The notes below the pieces were generated by a model. The model was not told where the DNA came from and did not search any database. It saw only the letters and a list, made by a program, of their open reading frames with translations. The position numbers and the translations under genes are program-made. A stretch of DNA of 64,000 bases from Bacillota bacterium. GTDB lineage: Bacteria; Bacillota_I; Bacilli_A; Erysipelotrichales; Erysipelotrichaceae. Location of the stretch: positions 1-64,000 of the forward strand of contig JAEWFZ010000038.1 of the NCBI GenBank assembly GCA_023388535.1, in the 5' to 3' direction. Positions 16,356 through 26,622 of this stretch are shown in pieces (the first letter of the stretch is position 1; each line of letters starts with the position of its first letter).

Positions 16356-16361
16356 TATAAT
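16356..16361 (+). promoter_or_regulatory. sbcDC -10 element
   Basis: TATAAT preceded by TGT (extended -10), 19 bp before the sbcD ATG, with AGAGGA as ribosome site. The -35 is poor, as is common with extended -10 promoters. Confidence 0.6.
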
Positions 16362-16380
16362 ACGAGTAAGAGGAAATTAT

Positions 16381-17502
16381 ATGAAGTTTTTACACACCGC
16401 CGATTGGCATTTAGGAAAAATTGTCAACGATCATTCGATGCTTGAAGACCAAAGAGTGGTACTTCATCGACTCATCGATGATATAAAAGATTTAGATTTA
16501 AAAGCATTTATCGTAAGTGGCGATCTCTATGATCGCAGTTTACCACCACGGGAAGCCGTCGTTTTAGCCGATGAAATCTTTACCAGAATATATAAGGAAT
16601 TAAAAATTCCTATTTTAGTGATTTCTGGAAATCACGATTCCGGGGAACGAATTGCTTTTGGTTCTAATTTCTATGATCCAAGTATCCACTTTCAAGGGCT
16701 CGCCTTAAAAGAACCCTATATCACCACCATTCAGGGAATTCAGTTTGTTTTAGTACCTTTTGTGGATTACCCAACTTTAGCCAAAGTTTACGACAATCCG
16801 GAAATAAAATCCCTTGAAGATGGCTTTAGAGTTCAACAAAAAGAGATAGAAAAAAGAATCAATCCAGAGCTGCCAAAAGTGCTTTTATTTCATGGCTATT
16901 TATCTGGAAGTGACCTTACTGAATCGGATTCTGAACGCCCACTTTCTATAGGTTCGGCGGAATATATCGATAAAAAGTATTTTGAGTTCTACGATTATGT
17001 AGCCTTGGGTCATCTTCATCGAGCCCAAGTGGTCAATCAAACCAATATCCGCTACAGTGGATCGATCTTAAAATATTCTAAATCGGAAGCCTTACACCAA
17101 AAACAAGCGCTGATTGTCAGTCTAAAAGACAACCAGGTGGAAGTTAGTCCTTTATATCTTCGTCCAGAGCGCGATTTAATAGTTAAGCGCGGTTATTTCG
17201 AAGACTTGATGAAAGAACATAGCCAAGATTATATATATTTTGAATTGCTGGATGAGCGGTATATTTTAGAAGCGATGCATCGCCTTCAGGCTCGCTATCC
17301 CAACGCTTTAGCGATGGAGTATCCACAACTAATTTCAAATTTGATGACAACAGCTTCATTATCGCGAGAAGAATTAAAGGCCATGGACACTTTAGAACTC
17401 TTTGAACAGTTCTATGAAAGCAATTTAAATAAGCCTTTAGCTGAAGACGATAGAACCTTACTTCAAAGCCTCATTAAAGAAACCAAGCGAGAAGCCTTAT
17501 GA
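16381..17502 (+). CDS. sbcD: SbcD exonuclease subunit (Mre11-like)
   Basis: 373 aa. Metallophosphoesterase nuclease subunit of SbcCD. Mn-binding motifs run in order: HTADWHLG (residues 5-12), SGDLYDR, SGNHDSGER and GHLHRAQ. With SbcC it cleaves hairpins and processes blocked DNA ends. It ends in TGA overlapping the sbcC ATG (ATGA), proof that TGA is a stop here. Confidence 0.95.
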   Translation: MKFLHTADWHLGKIVNDHSMLEDQRVVLHRLIDDIKDLDLKAFIVSGDLYDRSLPPREAVVLADEIFTRIYKELKIPILVISGNHDSGERIAFGSNFYDPSIHFQGLALKEPYITTIQGIQFVLVPFVDYPTLAKVYDNPEIKSLEDGFRVQQKEIEKRINPELPKVLLFHGYLSGSDLTESDSERPLSIGSAEYIDKKYFEFYDYVALGHLHRAQVVNQTNIRYSGSILKYSKSEALHQKQALIVSLKDNQVEVSPLYLRPERDLIVKRGYFEDLMKEHSQDYIYFELLDERYILEAMHRLQARYPNALAMEYPQLISNLMTTASLSREELKAMDTLELFEQFYESNLNKPLAEDDRTLLQSLIKETKREAL

Positions 17503-20500
17503 GACCTATTCAACTAACCTTACAAGCTTTCGGTCCATTTAAAGATCGAGTAGTAATTGATTTTGAAAGTTTTGATGATAATTTATTTTTAGTTTCTGGT
17601 GATACCGGCTCTGGTAAAACGAGTATTTTTGATGCAATGGTCTATGCTTTATATGGAAGACCTTCTGGAAATCACCGCAGCGTCGATGATTTGAAAAGCG
17701 ATTTTGCGAGCGATGCTGATTTTTGTATGGTCGAGTATATATTTGAAATGAATCATACCATCTATCACTTATATCGAGCGCCGAAACAAAGAACTAAAGG
17801 GAAAAGCGGTCGAATTATTAATTTTGAAAGCGAGGTAAAATTAGAATTTGCTGATCAAGTCCTCACTCAAACCAATCAGGTAAAGGACTATATTACTCAA
17901 CTATTAGGATTGGATGATAAACAATTTCGCCAAATCGTTCTCTTGCCACAGGGTCAATTTCAAGATTTTTTGCGATCTAATGGTGAGGCTAAAGAAACTA
18001 TTTTTCGTGAACTCTTTAATACCAACGATATCTTAGCGCTTGAACAAGCCTTAAAATACAAAACCAATCAACTTCGAGATGAAATATCAACGAAATCAAA
18101 AATTGTTGAAAATAGTCTTAATCGTTTAGATTTAAATTTCGATCAACAAGAATTAATTAAGCATCAAGACTATCAGTCCGTTATAGAACAAATCAAGGCG
18201 CGTGAAGAAACACAAAAAGTGATCATCGCTAAACAAAACGAAGACATTGAAAAAGCGAGTAACAAACTAGTCTTAATGAAACAAGTCAATCAAGACTTAG
18301 AGCAACTAGAACAATATGAAAACGAACAAAAACAACATCGTTTGAAAGAAAAAACAATTGAAAAACAACAAGCTGAATTGCGACGTCATCAACAATCGAA
18401 AGTAGCTCAAAATCTACAAATACAGTTAAATAGTTTAGAAAGCAAACGACAAGCTTGGTTTGAAGAAGAGAAACAAGCTCAAAAAAACTTGTTGGAACAT
18501 CAAAAAACAGTAGAAACCATTGAGAAAAACCTACAATTAGCCAAGCAACAAGAAAATGAGTTACCAGCGTTAAGGCAACAAGAAAGGAAAATTAATCAAC
18601 TAAAAGTTCATGCAAATAATTTTGAAACCAATAAAAAACATTTGGAACAACTTCATATTAGCGAGAAAGAACTATTAAACAATCAAACAAGTCTACAAGC
18701 GGATATTGATACCACCAATAAGAAACTTACCCAACAGAAACAACTCAAAACAGAGCTGGAAACTGAATTAGCTCAAGAAACTGAGTTTCTTAAGCATAAA
18801 GAACAATATCAAATCGATCGAAACAACTATACTCAAGATAAACGTAGTTTTGACCGTTTAACCCATCAACAAAAGGAAATTCAAAAATTAGAGAAGACGG
18901 AAATCGATCATCAAAAACAAGCTCAAGTCAGTTTAGAGACGTATCAGCAGTATCATCATCGCTTATTACAACAGGAATATGCCAATATTGCTCAAAATTT
19001 GAGGGACTCCGTAGCTTGTCCGGTGTGTGGTTCTTTAGATCATCCCAATCCGGCGCAGTTCAAGGATGACTCAATTTCTGTAGAAGAAAACAAGCGTTTA
19101 GAGGCCATTTATCAGGCTGATCGCGATCAACTTCAACAAACACGAACCACTTTAGCAAATCATAATAAGGCCTTTTCAGATGACTTAGAAACTCTGGGCT
19201 TTAATAATTTAAATGATTTTGAAAAACAGTTGTTAATAACCGAGGAAAACTTAACCAAAACCAATTCGTCGCTGACGGCGTTAAACCAAGCATTAACTAA
19301 AGCTAAAGCCACGTATCAACAGGTTTTAAATACCCTTGAAAGCGAACAATTGAACCTACAAAAACAACAACGACTGGATGTTCAGTATCAAACTCAACAC
19401 AAAAACATAATCGAACAAAAACAACAGCTTCAAACCAATCAAGCTAATTTAGAAGATATCCTTGAAGAACGAAGTTTATCCAGTATTGAGAAAGAAGACT
19501 CAATACTCAAGGAAACCATCAATCAGACAGAGACGTTTATTAAAAAGAGTAAAGAGGCCCAGCAAGCGTATGTTAGCACCCTGACGAACTTGAAACATCA
19601 ACTCAATCTAGTTACTACAAGGCTTTCTCAAAACGAGCAAGAACAAATCGATAAAAAACAACAATTAGCTGCTGAGATTGAAAAATATCAATTAGAAAAG
19701 GATGTTTTAAGCTTAAGACTCAGTGAGGAAAAAGAACAAGAGTTAATCCATACGATTGATGCCTATCAACAAAAATCGATAGAGCTTATTACCTCAATCA
19801 ATAATCTGAAACATAGTTTGTCATCGGTCGAAAAGTATTCTCAATACATAGCAACTAAAGAAGCTATCAACGAATTTGAAGAAAATCTCAATCAAAAGCG
19901 CGAAGAACAAAATAAAATACTTTTAAAGCATCAAAAAGCGCTAGAGATCGTCACGGAAACTCAAGCTCAGGTTTTAGAAATAGAAGCAGAGACCAAGGCT
20001 TTTCAACAAATCTATATGTTAAGTCAACTGACTTCAGGTTCTAAATTGACCGACTATGTTTCCTTTGAACGCTTTGTCTTGGGGGTTTACTTTGATGATA
20101 TCCTAATTAGTGCCAATTTAAGATTTAAACAAATGACGGAAAACCGTTATGAACTTTTAAGACGGCTTGAGCCAAGTAAAGGCCGCTCGAAAAAAGGTTT
20201 GGATTTAGATGTATTTGACTATTATACCGGAAAACAGCGAAGTGTCAGCTCATTATCGGGAGGGGAAAGTTTTAAAGCGGCTCTCTCATTAGCCCTAGGA
20301 CTAAGTGATGTGATCTCTCAACGTTCGCGAGCACGCAGTATCTCCGCGTTATTTGTTGATGAGGGTTTTGGTAGTTTAGATGGCGAATCATTGGATGCGG
20401 CATTGAACACTTTGATTAGTCTGAAATCCGAAGGTAAGATGATTGGTATTATTTCACATGTTGAAGAATTAAAAAACCGAATTCTTCAGAAAATCACAGT

Positions 20501-20537
20501 GAAGAAAACGGCACAAGGTTCCTATATTGAAACCTAA
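17499..20537 (+). CDS. sbcC: SbcC ATPase subunit (Rad50-like)
   Basis: 1012 aa. SMC-like ATPase partner of SbcD. Walker A is GDTGSGKTS near residue 38. A long Gln/Glu/Lys-rich coiled coil runs from about 180 to 840, broken by a zinc hook CPVC near residue 507. The signature SSLSGGESFKAALSLALG and Walker B LFVDEGFGSLD lie at the C terminus. The coiled coil is unusually rich in Gln and Asn. It is translationally coupled to sbcD. Confidence 0.96.
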   Translation: MRPIQLTLQAFGPFKDRVVIDFESFDDNLFLVSGDTGSGKTSIFDAMVYALYGRPSGNHRSVDDLKSDFASDADFCMVEYIFEMNHTIYHLYRAPKQRTKGKSGRIINFESEVKLEFADQVLTQTNQVKDYITQLLGLDDKQFRQIVLLPQGQFQDFLRSNGEAKETIFRELFNTNDILALEQALKYKTNQLRDEISTKSKIVENSLNRLDLNFDQQELIKHQDYQSVIEQIKAREETQKVIIAKQNEDIEKASNKLVLMKQVNQDLEQLEQYENEQKQHRLKEKTIEKQQAELRRHQQSKVAQNLQIQLNSLESKRQAWFEEEKQAQKNLLEHQKTVETIEKNLQLAKQQENELPALRQQERKINQLKVHANNFETNKKHLEQLHISEKELLNNQTSLQADIDTTNKKLTQQKQLKTELETELAQETEFLKHKEQYQIDRNNYTQDKRSFDRLTHQQKEIQKLEKTEIDHQKQAQVSLETYQQYHHRLLQQEYANIAQNLRDSVACPVCGSLDHPNPAQFKDDSISVEENKRLEAIYQADRDQLQQTRTTLANHNKAFSDDLETLGFNNLNDFEKQLLITEENLTKTNSSLTALNQALTKAKATYQQVLNTLESEQLNLQKQQRLDVQYQTQHKNIIEQKQQLQTNQANLEDILEERSLSSIEKEDSILKETINQTETFIKKSKEAQQAYVSTLTNLKHQLNLVTTRLSQNEQEQIDKKQQLAAEIEKYQLEKDVLSLRLSEEKEQELIHTIDAYQQKSIELITSINNLKHSLSSVEKYSQYIATKEAINEFEENLNQKREEQNKILLKHQKALEIVTETQAQVLEIEAETKAFQQIYMLSQLTSGSKLTDYVSFERFVLGVYFDDILISANLRFKQMTENRYELLRRLEPSKGRSKKGLDLDVFDYYTGKQRSVSSLSGGESFKAALSLALGLSDVISQRSRARSISALFVDEGFGSLDGESLDAALNTLISLKSEGKMIGIISHVEELKNRILQKITVKKTAQGSYIET

Positions 20538-20590
20538 TTTTATTTGATGATGAGGTTTTTATTCATAATAATCGTTTTTTCGCAGGCCTA

Positions 20591-21985
20591 CTATGAGCTG
20601 TTTTTTGAGGTACTCAAATGTTTAAAATAATAATACATAAAGATCATAGCGATGGCTTCCGTCAATCCAAAAGCCATCCACACCCCAAGCACACCAAATA
20701 CCGCTTGATTTAAATATAAAAAAGCTATCAAAAGTAAAATTCCACGAGTAATCGCAAAGATAAAGGCTTCCTTACTATAAGCCAAACTTTGTAAAGCAAC
20801 CTTGCTGATTAAGTTATAGCCTAAAAAGAGAAAACCTAAACTATAAATTCTCAACCCAGTAAATGTCATCGCTAAGACTTCAGCATCATTAGAAATAAAT
20901 AAATTCGCTAAAACTTGTGGGAACAACAAACAAAAGCCCACGGTAAATATAGAAAGAATTAAATTCACTTGTTTAGCAAAATCTAAAATATAATAAAAGG
21001 CCTTAAAATCCTTTTGACCGACCTCAAGGGAGAGTAAGGGTTGTGCCCCTTGAGCGAGTCCTATTTTTTAAAGCGAACCTTCTCGCCATAACGGGTAAGG
21101 GCTGTACCCCTTGAGCGAGTCCTAAGAAAATAGAAGTAAACATCAGCGATAAATTAGCGATGATCGCATAACTACTCACGCCAACTTCGCCGACTAAACC
21201 TAACAGAACGATGTTAAAAATGAAAATAACCACGCCTTGACTAAGTTCCATAACAAAACTAGCCATACCCTTTCCCATCAAACGAAACGGCGGGAAAAAA
21301 CGCGGTCTTAGTGATTTTAGTAAATGAGAATGTCTAAAATGCGTAAGTACGATTGAAAGTCCAGCTACTTGAGCTAATCCGGTCGCTAAACCGGCACCAA
21401 ATAACCCCCATTTAAAACCGAAAATAAATATAAAATCTAAAGCAATGTTTAGAAAACTACAAGTTAATAAAGCCATCATCGCTCGTTTTGAGCCTTGGTC
21501 ATTACTCGTAAGCACCACTAAGGCTTGAAAGAGTACTTAGATGGGGCTTAACCAAAGTAAAATGCCTAAATATTGGTAGGCGCCTGCCGTGGCAGGACCA
21601 CCACCGGTCAAAAATTGAACCAAGGGTTTAAAAGCCAATCTGTAGTAATAAAAGTAAACCAAGTCCAACGACGATCGCCCAACTAATGGTTTTTTCAGCC
21701 CATTCTTTAGCGCGACTATCGTCTTTAGCTCCCAACGCTCGCGACATGGCCGTAGCCCCTCCAAAACCGAATAAGAGTCCTAAACCTTGCATCAGATTTA
21801 ATCATCGGTATTGATAAATTCAAACTAGCCAAGCCTTCACGACCGAGCGCTTGGCCAACAATTAGGGTATCCCCTAAGACATAAAAACTGGTTCCTAGTA
21901 GACCAAAAATGCCTGGTAGAAACGCTTTTCTTAAAATATTTTTCTTGTTATATTTGAATGGTCTTTCCTCGCTTTCCATATTCAT
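20591..21985 (-). pseudogene. MATE-family multidrug exporter, decayed
   Basis: The minus strand codes a MATE-type transporter in at least four frame segments. The start (MNMESEERPFKYN...) runs to LNLSIPM near 21800. Further segments cover about 21780-21600, 21518-21125 (DFIFIFGFKWGLFGAGLATG) and 21040-20591 (SNDAEVLAMTFTGLRIY, then FGVLGVWMAFGLTEA). Shifts occur near 21790, 21640, 21540 and 21100; the last is caused by a 61-bp tandem duplication. The full-length original would be about 450 aa with 12 membrane helices. It cannot make a working protein. Confidence 0.85.
21034..21124. repeat. 61-bp tandem duplication inside the MATE pseudogene
   Basis: The 30-bp stretch at 21034-21063 recurs at 21095-21124 with two mismatches, offset by 61 bp. 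Because 61 is not a multiple of three, the duplication shifts the frame, duplicating the LAQG(V/A)QPL coding stretch. Confidence 0.85.
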
Positions 21986-22100
21986 GTTACGAAAGCAAGT
22001 GGGCTTTGTCAAAAACGAAAAAACAAAGCTTAAAAGCAAAAACATGACATTTCGCTTGTAATTTCTATGAGATTTGATAATATGTACTAGCATAAGTTAA

Positions 22101-22176
22101 GGGGAATTAGCTCAGTTGGGAGAGCGCTTGGCTGGCAGCCAAGAGGTCACGGGTTCGAGCCCCGTATTCTCCACCA
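22101..22176 (+). tRNA. tRNA-Ala (anticodon GGC)
   Basis: 76 nt with encoded CCA. Acceptor stem GGGGAAT/ATTCTCC includes the G3-U70 wobble that marks alanine tRNAs. The D arm has AGCTCAGTTGGGAGAGC, the anticodon loop is CTGGCAG (anticodon GGC), and the T arm has GGGTTCGAGCCCC. It stands alone between the MATE pseudogene and pth and has its own terminator. Confidence 0.97.
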
Positions 22177-22188
22177 AGTAATCAATCA

Positions 22189-22210
22189 AGTCACCAAAGG
22201 TGACTTTTTA
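22189..22210 (+). terminator. terminator after tRNA-Ala
   Basis: AAGTCACC pairs with GGTGACTT around a 3-nt AAA loop and is followed by TTT. Confidence 0.85.
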
Positions 22211-22242
22211 AATACCTCCAAAGAAATTAGAAGGGACTATGG

Positions 22243-22248
22243 TAAAAT
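22243..22248 (+). promoter_or_regulatory. pth extended -10, leaderless geometry
   Basis: TGG-TAAAAT followed by exactly 6 nt and then the pth ATG. With the hexamer at -12 to -7, +1 falls on the A of ATG. No Shine-Dalgarno is present. Confidence 0.55.
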
Positions 22249-22254
22249 ATCAAT

Positions 22255-22860
22255 ATGGAAATAAAAATGATCGTAGGCTTAGGAAATCCTGGGCGAGAAT
22301 ACAAAAACACCCGTCATAATGCCGGGTTTTTAGCCATCGATTTGTTGGCCGAAAAGTTACAGGTAAAACTAGAATTAAAAAAATTCAAAGCTCATTATCA
22401 AATCATTAACCTAGCCCAACAAAAAGTCATCCTGGTAAAACCGCAAACCTATATGAATAATTCCGGAGAAGCGGTGGCTTCCTTGATGCGTTATTATCAG
22501 GTAGAAGCGAAAGATTTGTTAATTCTTAGCGATGATGTCGATCTACCGGTTGGAAAAATAAGAATTCGACCTAAAGGTAGTGACGGAGGCCAAAAAGGGA
22601 TACGTTCGATTGCTGGATTTCTTAAAACTCGCGACTTCGCCCGCTGTCGAATCGGCATTGGCAATGATCCACAAATACCGATGGCGGACTATGTCTTAGG
22701 AAAGGTTTCCAAAGAACAAAAGCCACAATTCGAACAAGGTTTAAAAGAAGCGGCCGAAGCGGCCTATGATTTTATTTTTGAAAGCATCGAACAAGTGATG
22801 AACAAACATAATCCTGTCAAAAATAGCTTAGTCGTTAAGCCTGAGAAGATTGAACCCTAA
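22255..22860 (+). CDS. pth: peptidyl-tRNA hydrolase
   Basis: 201 aa, the normal length. It frees peptides from tRNAs dropped by the ribosome. GLGNPGREYKNTRHNAGF holds the catalytic His. KPQTYMNNSGE and SDDVDLPVGK follow, with an FGR/GGQKGIRS-type loop (GSDGGQKGIRS). It is followed by mfd, as in Bacillus. The start appears leaderless: a -10 hexamer ends 6 nt before the ATG and there is no ribosome site. Confidence 0.96.
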   Translation: MEIKMIVGLGNPGREYKNTRHNAGFLAIDLLAEKLQVKLELKKFKAHYQIINLAQQKVILVKPQTYMNNSGEAVASLMRYYQVEAKDLLILSDDVDLPVGKIRIRPKGSDGGQKGIRSIAGFLKTRDFARCRIGIGNDPQIPMADYVLGKVSKEQKPQFEQGLKEAAEAAYDFIFESIEQVMNKHNPVKNSLVVKPEKIEP

Positions 22861-22889
22861 ATTGATATCTGTGATACAATAATACCGCC

Positions 22890-25800
22890 ATGAAATGGTT
22901 CAAAGATTATTTAAAAGAAAATCCCTTGCATACCCCCCTTCTAAAGACTGCGGGGGCTTTTTCGCATCTGTCCATCATTCAAGAAGCCGGGATTATCTTA
23001 AGTCTTGCTTTAGCCCAAAAACAACCCATCATCTGGGTTAAAGAAAATAGTTATCAAGCTCAAAATCTCTATCAACGTATAAAAAACTTGGATCCCAATC
23101 TCAAGCTAGCCTTATTGGATCAAGAAGAATCGTTAAGATTAGAACTGATTGCAAGCTCTTTAGACAAACATTTGATGAAGATGGAAACGATTGGTTTAAT
23201 CTTAGAAGATAAAGTCGATGTTTTAATTGTCTCGGCCCATTCTTTACTACGCCGGCTTCCACCAAAAGCGTATTTAAATACTTTAACCTTACAATTAAAC
23301 ACCGGTGATACCATCGAAATTAACGATTTAAAAACCCAGTTAGTAAAACTGGGCTATAAAGCGGTGACAGTGGTCGAAGCACCGATGAGCTTTGCTGGAC
23401 GTGGGGAAGTGGTTGATATTTATCCAATGCTCTCGGATCATCCGATTCGTATCGACTTTTTTGATACAGAAATAGAAAGTATCAAAGCCTTTAATCCGGA
23501 AGATCAAAGGACTTTTAAAGAACTGGATACCATTACGATCACCCCGGCTAATGATTTAATCGTCGATAATACCCTCATAGCAACCATAACTACAAAAGTT
23601 AATCAAAGATTAGAAATTTTAAAACAAAAACATCCTCAGAAGGATTTCCAACAAATCCAAGATCTGGTTGGCGATCAAATTGAACAAATGGAAGCGGGAG
23701 TTTTTGAAGACGCCGCCTATCCTTTGGTAGCGTTGGCGACAGATCGAGTATCAATTTTAGAATATTTTGATCAGCCAATGATAGTTTATAGTCCTTGGGA
23801 AGCGATTCTCAATCATTGGAAGTTCTATCAAGAAGATACCATCGATTATTTAATGCAGCGCTACGAAATAGATATGGGATTAGATTTTTACGATGTTTTA
23901 AATAATCCAGAGCGACTGCCAAAAGGTTATAAAGTCTATGAATTTGAAAGCGCACAAAGCCATCCCGTTTTGCTTTATGAAGCTTTTAATCCCCATTTGG
24001 AGGAAAGTGATTTAATTTCATATCTTCAAAATTTAAGTCAAACAAAAACCGTCATTCTCGCTCTAAGCAGTAAAGATATGGAGCGTTATATTGAAATTTT
24101 AATTAACCATAAGGTAGCTTATCATTTATTGTTAGAAGAACAACTTCCCGAAAAGGGGTTGTGGATTTATCCTTATCCACTACAAGAAGGCTTTCGCATA
24201 GGTGAAAACATTGAAGTATTATCGAGTAAAGAAATTCTTCAAAAACAGGTTCCTATAGGACGATATGGGCGTTTGTTTTCGGTCAGCGAACCGCTTTCCG
24301 GTATTGCTCAATTGGAAGAAGGCGATTATGTCGTCCATAAAAACTATGGCGTCGGTATTTATGCTGGTCTGGAGACCAAAGTAGTTGAGCGAATTGAAAA
24401 TGATTATATCAAAGTCGTTTATCAAAACGATGATTTATTGATGGTACCTTTGGAACAATTTTCTTTAATTCGTAAATATGCCGGTCGCGAAGGCGTCGCT
24501 ATTCGTCTTAATAAACTGGGCACCCAAGCCTGGAATAGAACCAAGGAACGAATTAAGGAAAGCGTCAATGATATTGCTGACCGCTTGATTGCGCTTTATC
24601 AAGCCCGCCAACAACAGAAAGGATTTCAGTTTAGTCCCGATAATCAGGAAGTGATTGAATTTGAATCACAGTTTGAACATCCATTAACACCCGATCAAGA
24701 ACAAGCGGTTAAAGAGATTAAGGCGGAAATGGAAACGCCCTATCCGATGGATCGGCTGTTGATTGGTGATGTTGGCTTCGGTAAAACGGAAGTTGCGATT
24801 CGAGCTGCTTTTAAAGCGGTGGTCGATCATAAACAAATTGTTTTTCTCTGTCCGACTACGGTACTAAGTCAACAACATTACCGTACTTTCATCGATCGTT
24901 TTAAGAACTTTCCGGTTAACATTGGTTTATTAAACCGTTTTGTCCCTGTTTCACAACAAAAAGAGACGATTAAAAAAATGGCTAAAGGTCAATTGGATAT
25001 TTTAATTGGTACGCATCGAGTTTTATCTAAAGACGTTCGCTTTAAGGACTTGGGGTTACTTATCATTGATGAAGAACAACGCTTTGGGGTTGAACAAAAA
25101 GAACGAATTAAGGAAATAAAACAGAACGTCGATGTCTTATCACTTTCAGCCACCCCGATTCCAAGAACCTTACAAATGAGTTTAATTGGCATTCGTTCTC
25201 TATCACAATTGAATACACCCCCTCAGAATCGCTTACCGGTAATTACCCATATTGTTGAAAAGAATTTAAAGCTAATTGAAGATATTATCGCTAAAGAAGT
25301 AGCCCGTAATGGTCAAGTCTTCTACTTATACAATAATATTTCGGAAATCTATCAAGTCGCGAATTGGATCGCTCAACGTTTTCCTAAGAGTGTGGTGCGA
25401 GTAGCTCATGGACAGATGGATCGTGAAGAAATAGAAGAAACAATGTTGGAATTCACCGACAATAAGATTCAAATCTTAGTTTGTACGACGATTGTGGAAA
25501 CGGGCATTGATATTCCCAACGCCAATACTATGATTGTCGATCGTGCGGATCGTTTCGGCTTATCCCAGCTCTATCAAATCAAAGGACGGGTTGGTCGTGG
25601 TGATCGCTTAGCTTACGCCTACTTTCTCATTGACAAGCAGAAACAACTCAGCGAAATCGCCAGCAAACGGCTTCAGGCAATCAAAGAATTTACTCAACTT
25701 GGTTCGGGATATAAAATTGCGATGCGAGATTTAACGATTCGTGGGGCCGGAGAAATTTTAGGTGGCAATCAGTCGGGCTTTATCGATTCGGTCGGTATTG

Positions 25801-26312
25801 ACCTTTATTTGGAATTACTACAAGAAGTCCTTGAACAAAAGAAACAACCAGAAACAAGCGAAAAAGTCGTTACCAATGTCGCTCAAGTCGGTTATATTCC
25901 AGACGATTATGTCCAATCCGATGCGCTTAAGATCGATCTTTATCAGCGAATCGATAAGGTAAATAGTATTGAGAAGCTTAATTACTATGTCCAAGATACG
26001 CTTGATCGCTATGGAGAAATCCCCAGCGCTACCCGATTATTAATTGAGAAAAAACGACTCGAGATATTATTAGAAGATGCCAGGATCGAGTCCTACAAGG
26101 AAACGGTTCGTAAGACAACTTTAGTCTTTACTGAAGCCTTTAGTCAAACCCTGGATGGCATCAAGTTATTTGAAACCATCAATCAGATTTCAACCGAAAT
26201 CCAACTAAAATATACTCAAAATAAGATTCGCTTAGAATTTGAAAATAGTCCAGAAAAAATAGACCAACTTTTAGAAGTTCTAGGAAAAATAAATACTTTT
26301 GTTAGGAGTTAG
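22890..26312 (+). CDS. mfd: transcription-repair coupling factor
   Basis: 1140 aa, full length. It removes stalled RNA polymerase and recruits UvrA. The N-terminal UvrB-like region is at about 1-350. The CarD-like polymerase-interaction domain (EEGDYVVHKNYGVGIY) is near 485. The helicase has GDVGFGKTE, DEEQRFGV and TGIDIPNANT. The translocation motif RDLTIRGAGEILGGNQSG is near 955, and the C-terminal domain follows. An extended -10 (TGA-TACAAT, 22875-22880) sits so close to the ATG that the leader would be only about 3 nt. No ribosome site is visible. Confidence 0.97.
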   Translation: MKWFKDYLKENPLHTPLLKTAGAFSHLSIIQEAGIILSLALAQKQPIIWVKENSYQAQNLYQRIKNLDPNLKLALLDQEESLRLELIASSLDKHLMKMETIGLILEDKVDVLIVSAHSLLRRLPPKAYLNTLTLQLNTGDTIEINDLKTQLVKLGYKAVTVVEAPMSFAGRGEVVDIYPMLSDHPIRIDFFDTEIESIKAFNPEDQRTFKELDTITITPANDLIVDNTLIATITTKVNQRLEILKQKHPQKDFQQIQDLVGDQIEQMEAGVFEDAAYPLVALATDRVSILEYFDQPMIVYSPWEAILNHWKFYQEDTIDYLMQRYEIDMGLDFYDVLNNPERLPKGYKVYEFESAQSHPVLLYEAFNPHLEESDLISYLQNLSQTKTVILALSSKDMERYIEILINHKVAYHLLLEEQLPEKGLWIYPYPLQEGFRIGENIEVLSSKEILQKQVPIGRYGRLFSVSEPLSGIAQLEEGDYVVHKNYGVGIYAGLETKVVERIENDYIKVVYQNDDLLMVPLEQFSLIRKYAGREGVAIRLNKLGTQAWNRTKERIKESVNDIADRLIALYQARQQQKGFQFSPDNQEVIEFESQFEHPLTPDQEQAVKEIKAEMETPYPMDRLLIGDVGFGKTEVAIRAAFKAVVDHKQIVFLCPTTVLSQQHYRTFIDRFKNFPVNIGLLNRFVPVSQQKETIKKMAKGQLDILIGTHRVLSKDVRFKDLGLLIIDEEQRFGVEQKERIKEIKQNVDVLSLSATPIPRTLQMSLIGIRSLSQLNTPPQNRLPVITHIVEKNLKLIEDIIAKEVARNGQVFYLYNNISEIYQVANWIAQRFPKSVVRVAHGQMDREEIEETMLEFTDNKIQILVCTTIVETGIDIPNANTMIVDRADRFGLSQLYQIKGRVGRGDRLAYAYFLIDKQKQLSEIASKRLQAIKEFTQLGSGYKIAMRDLTIRGAGEILGGNQSGFIDSVGIDLYLELLQEVLEQKKQPETSEKVVTNVAQVGYIPDDYVQSDALKIDLYQRIDKVNSIEKLNYYVQDTLDRYGEIPSATRLLIEKKRLEILLEDARIESYKETVRKTTLVFTEAFSQTLDGIKLFETINQISTEIQLKYTQNKIRLEFENSPEKIDQLLEVLGKINTFVRS

Positions 26313-26313
26313 C

Positions 26314-26601
26314 ATGAGAATTGATAAGTTTTTACAAGTATCGCGTTTATTAAAAAAACGAACAGCCGCCAAAGAACTCGGCGAACAACAACGTTTAAAA
26401 ATCAACCAACGTATCGCCAAACCCAGCAGTGAGGTGGAAATTGGCGATATCATTGAAATTTCTTTTGGAAATCGCATCTTGACCGTGCAAGTCAACGAGA
26501 TTAAAAAGCAAGTTAGAAAATCAGATCCACCAATTTACACAATAATTCGTGAAGAACGCATTGTTGAAAGTAAAGTACGTGAAAATAATGATATGATATA
26601 A
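26314..26601 (+). CDS. rqcP: S4-domain ribosome quality-control factor RqcP
   Basis: 95 aa from the ATG at 26314 with AGGAG upstream. The S4 fold starts MRIDKFLQVSRLLKKRTAAKE; VEIGDIIEISFG follows. In Bacillus the equivalent YabO/RqcP works with RqcH in alanine tailing of stalled nascent chains and lies after mfd, as here. It begins 1 nt after the mfd stop. Heat-shock S4 protein HslR is the other possible name. Confidence 0.87.
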   Translation: MRIDKFLQVSRLLKKRTAAKELGEQQRLKINQRIAKPSSEVEIGDIIEISFGNRILTVQVNEIKKQVRKSDPPIYTIIREERIVESKVRENNDMI

Positions 26602-26622
26602 GCGATGAAACAGGAGGCAAAT

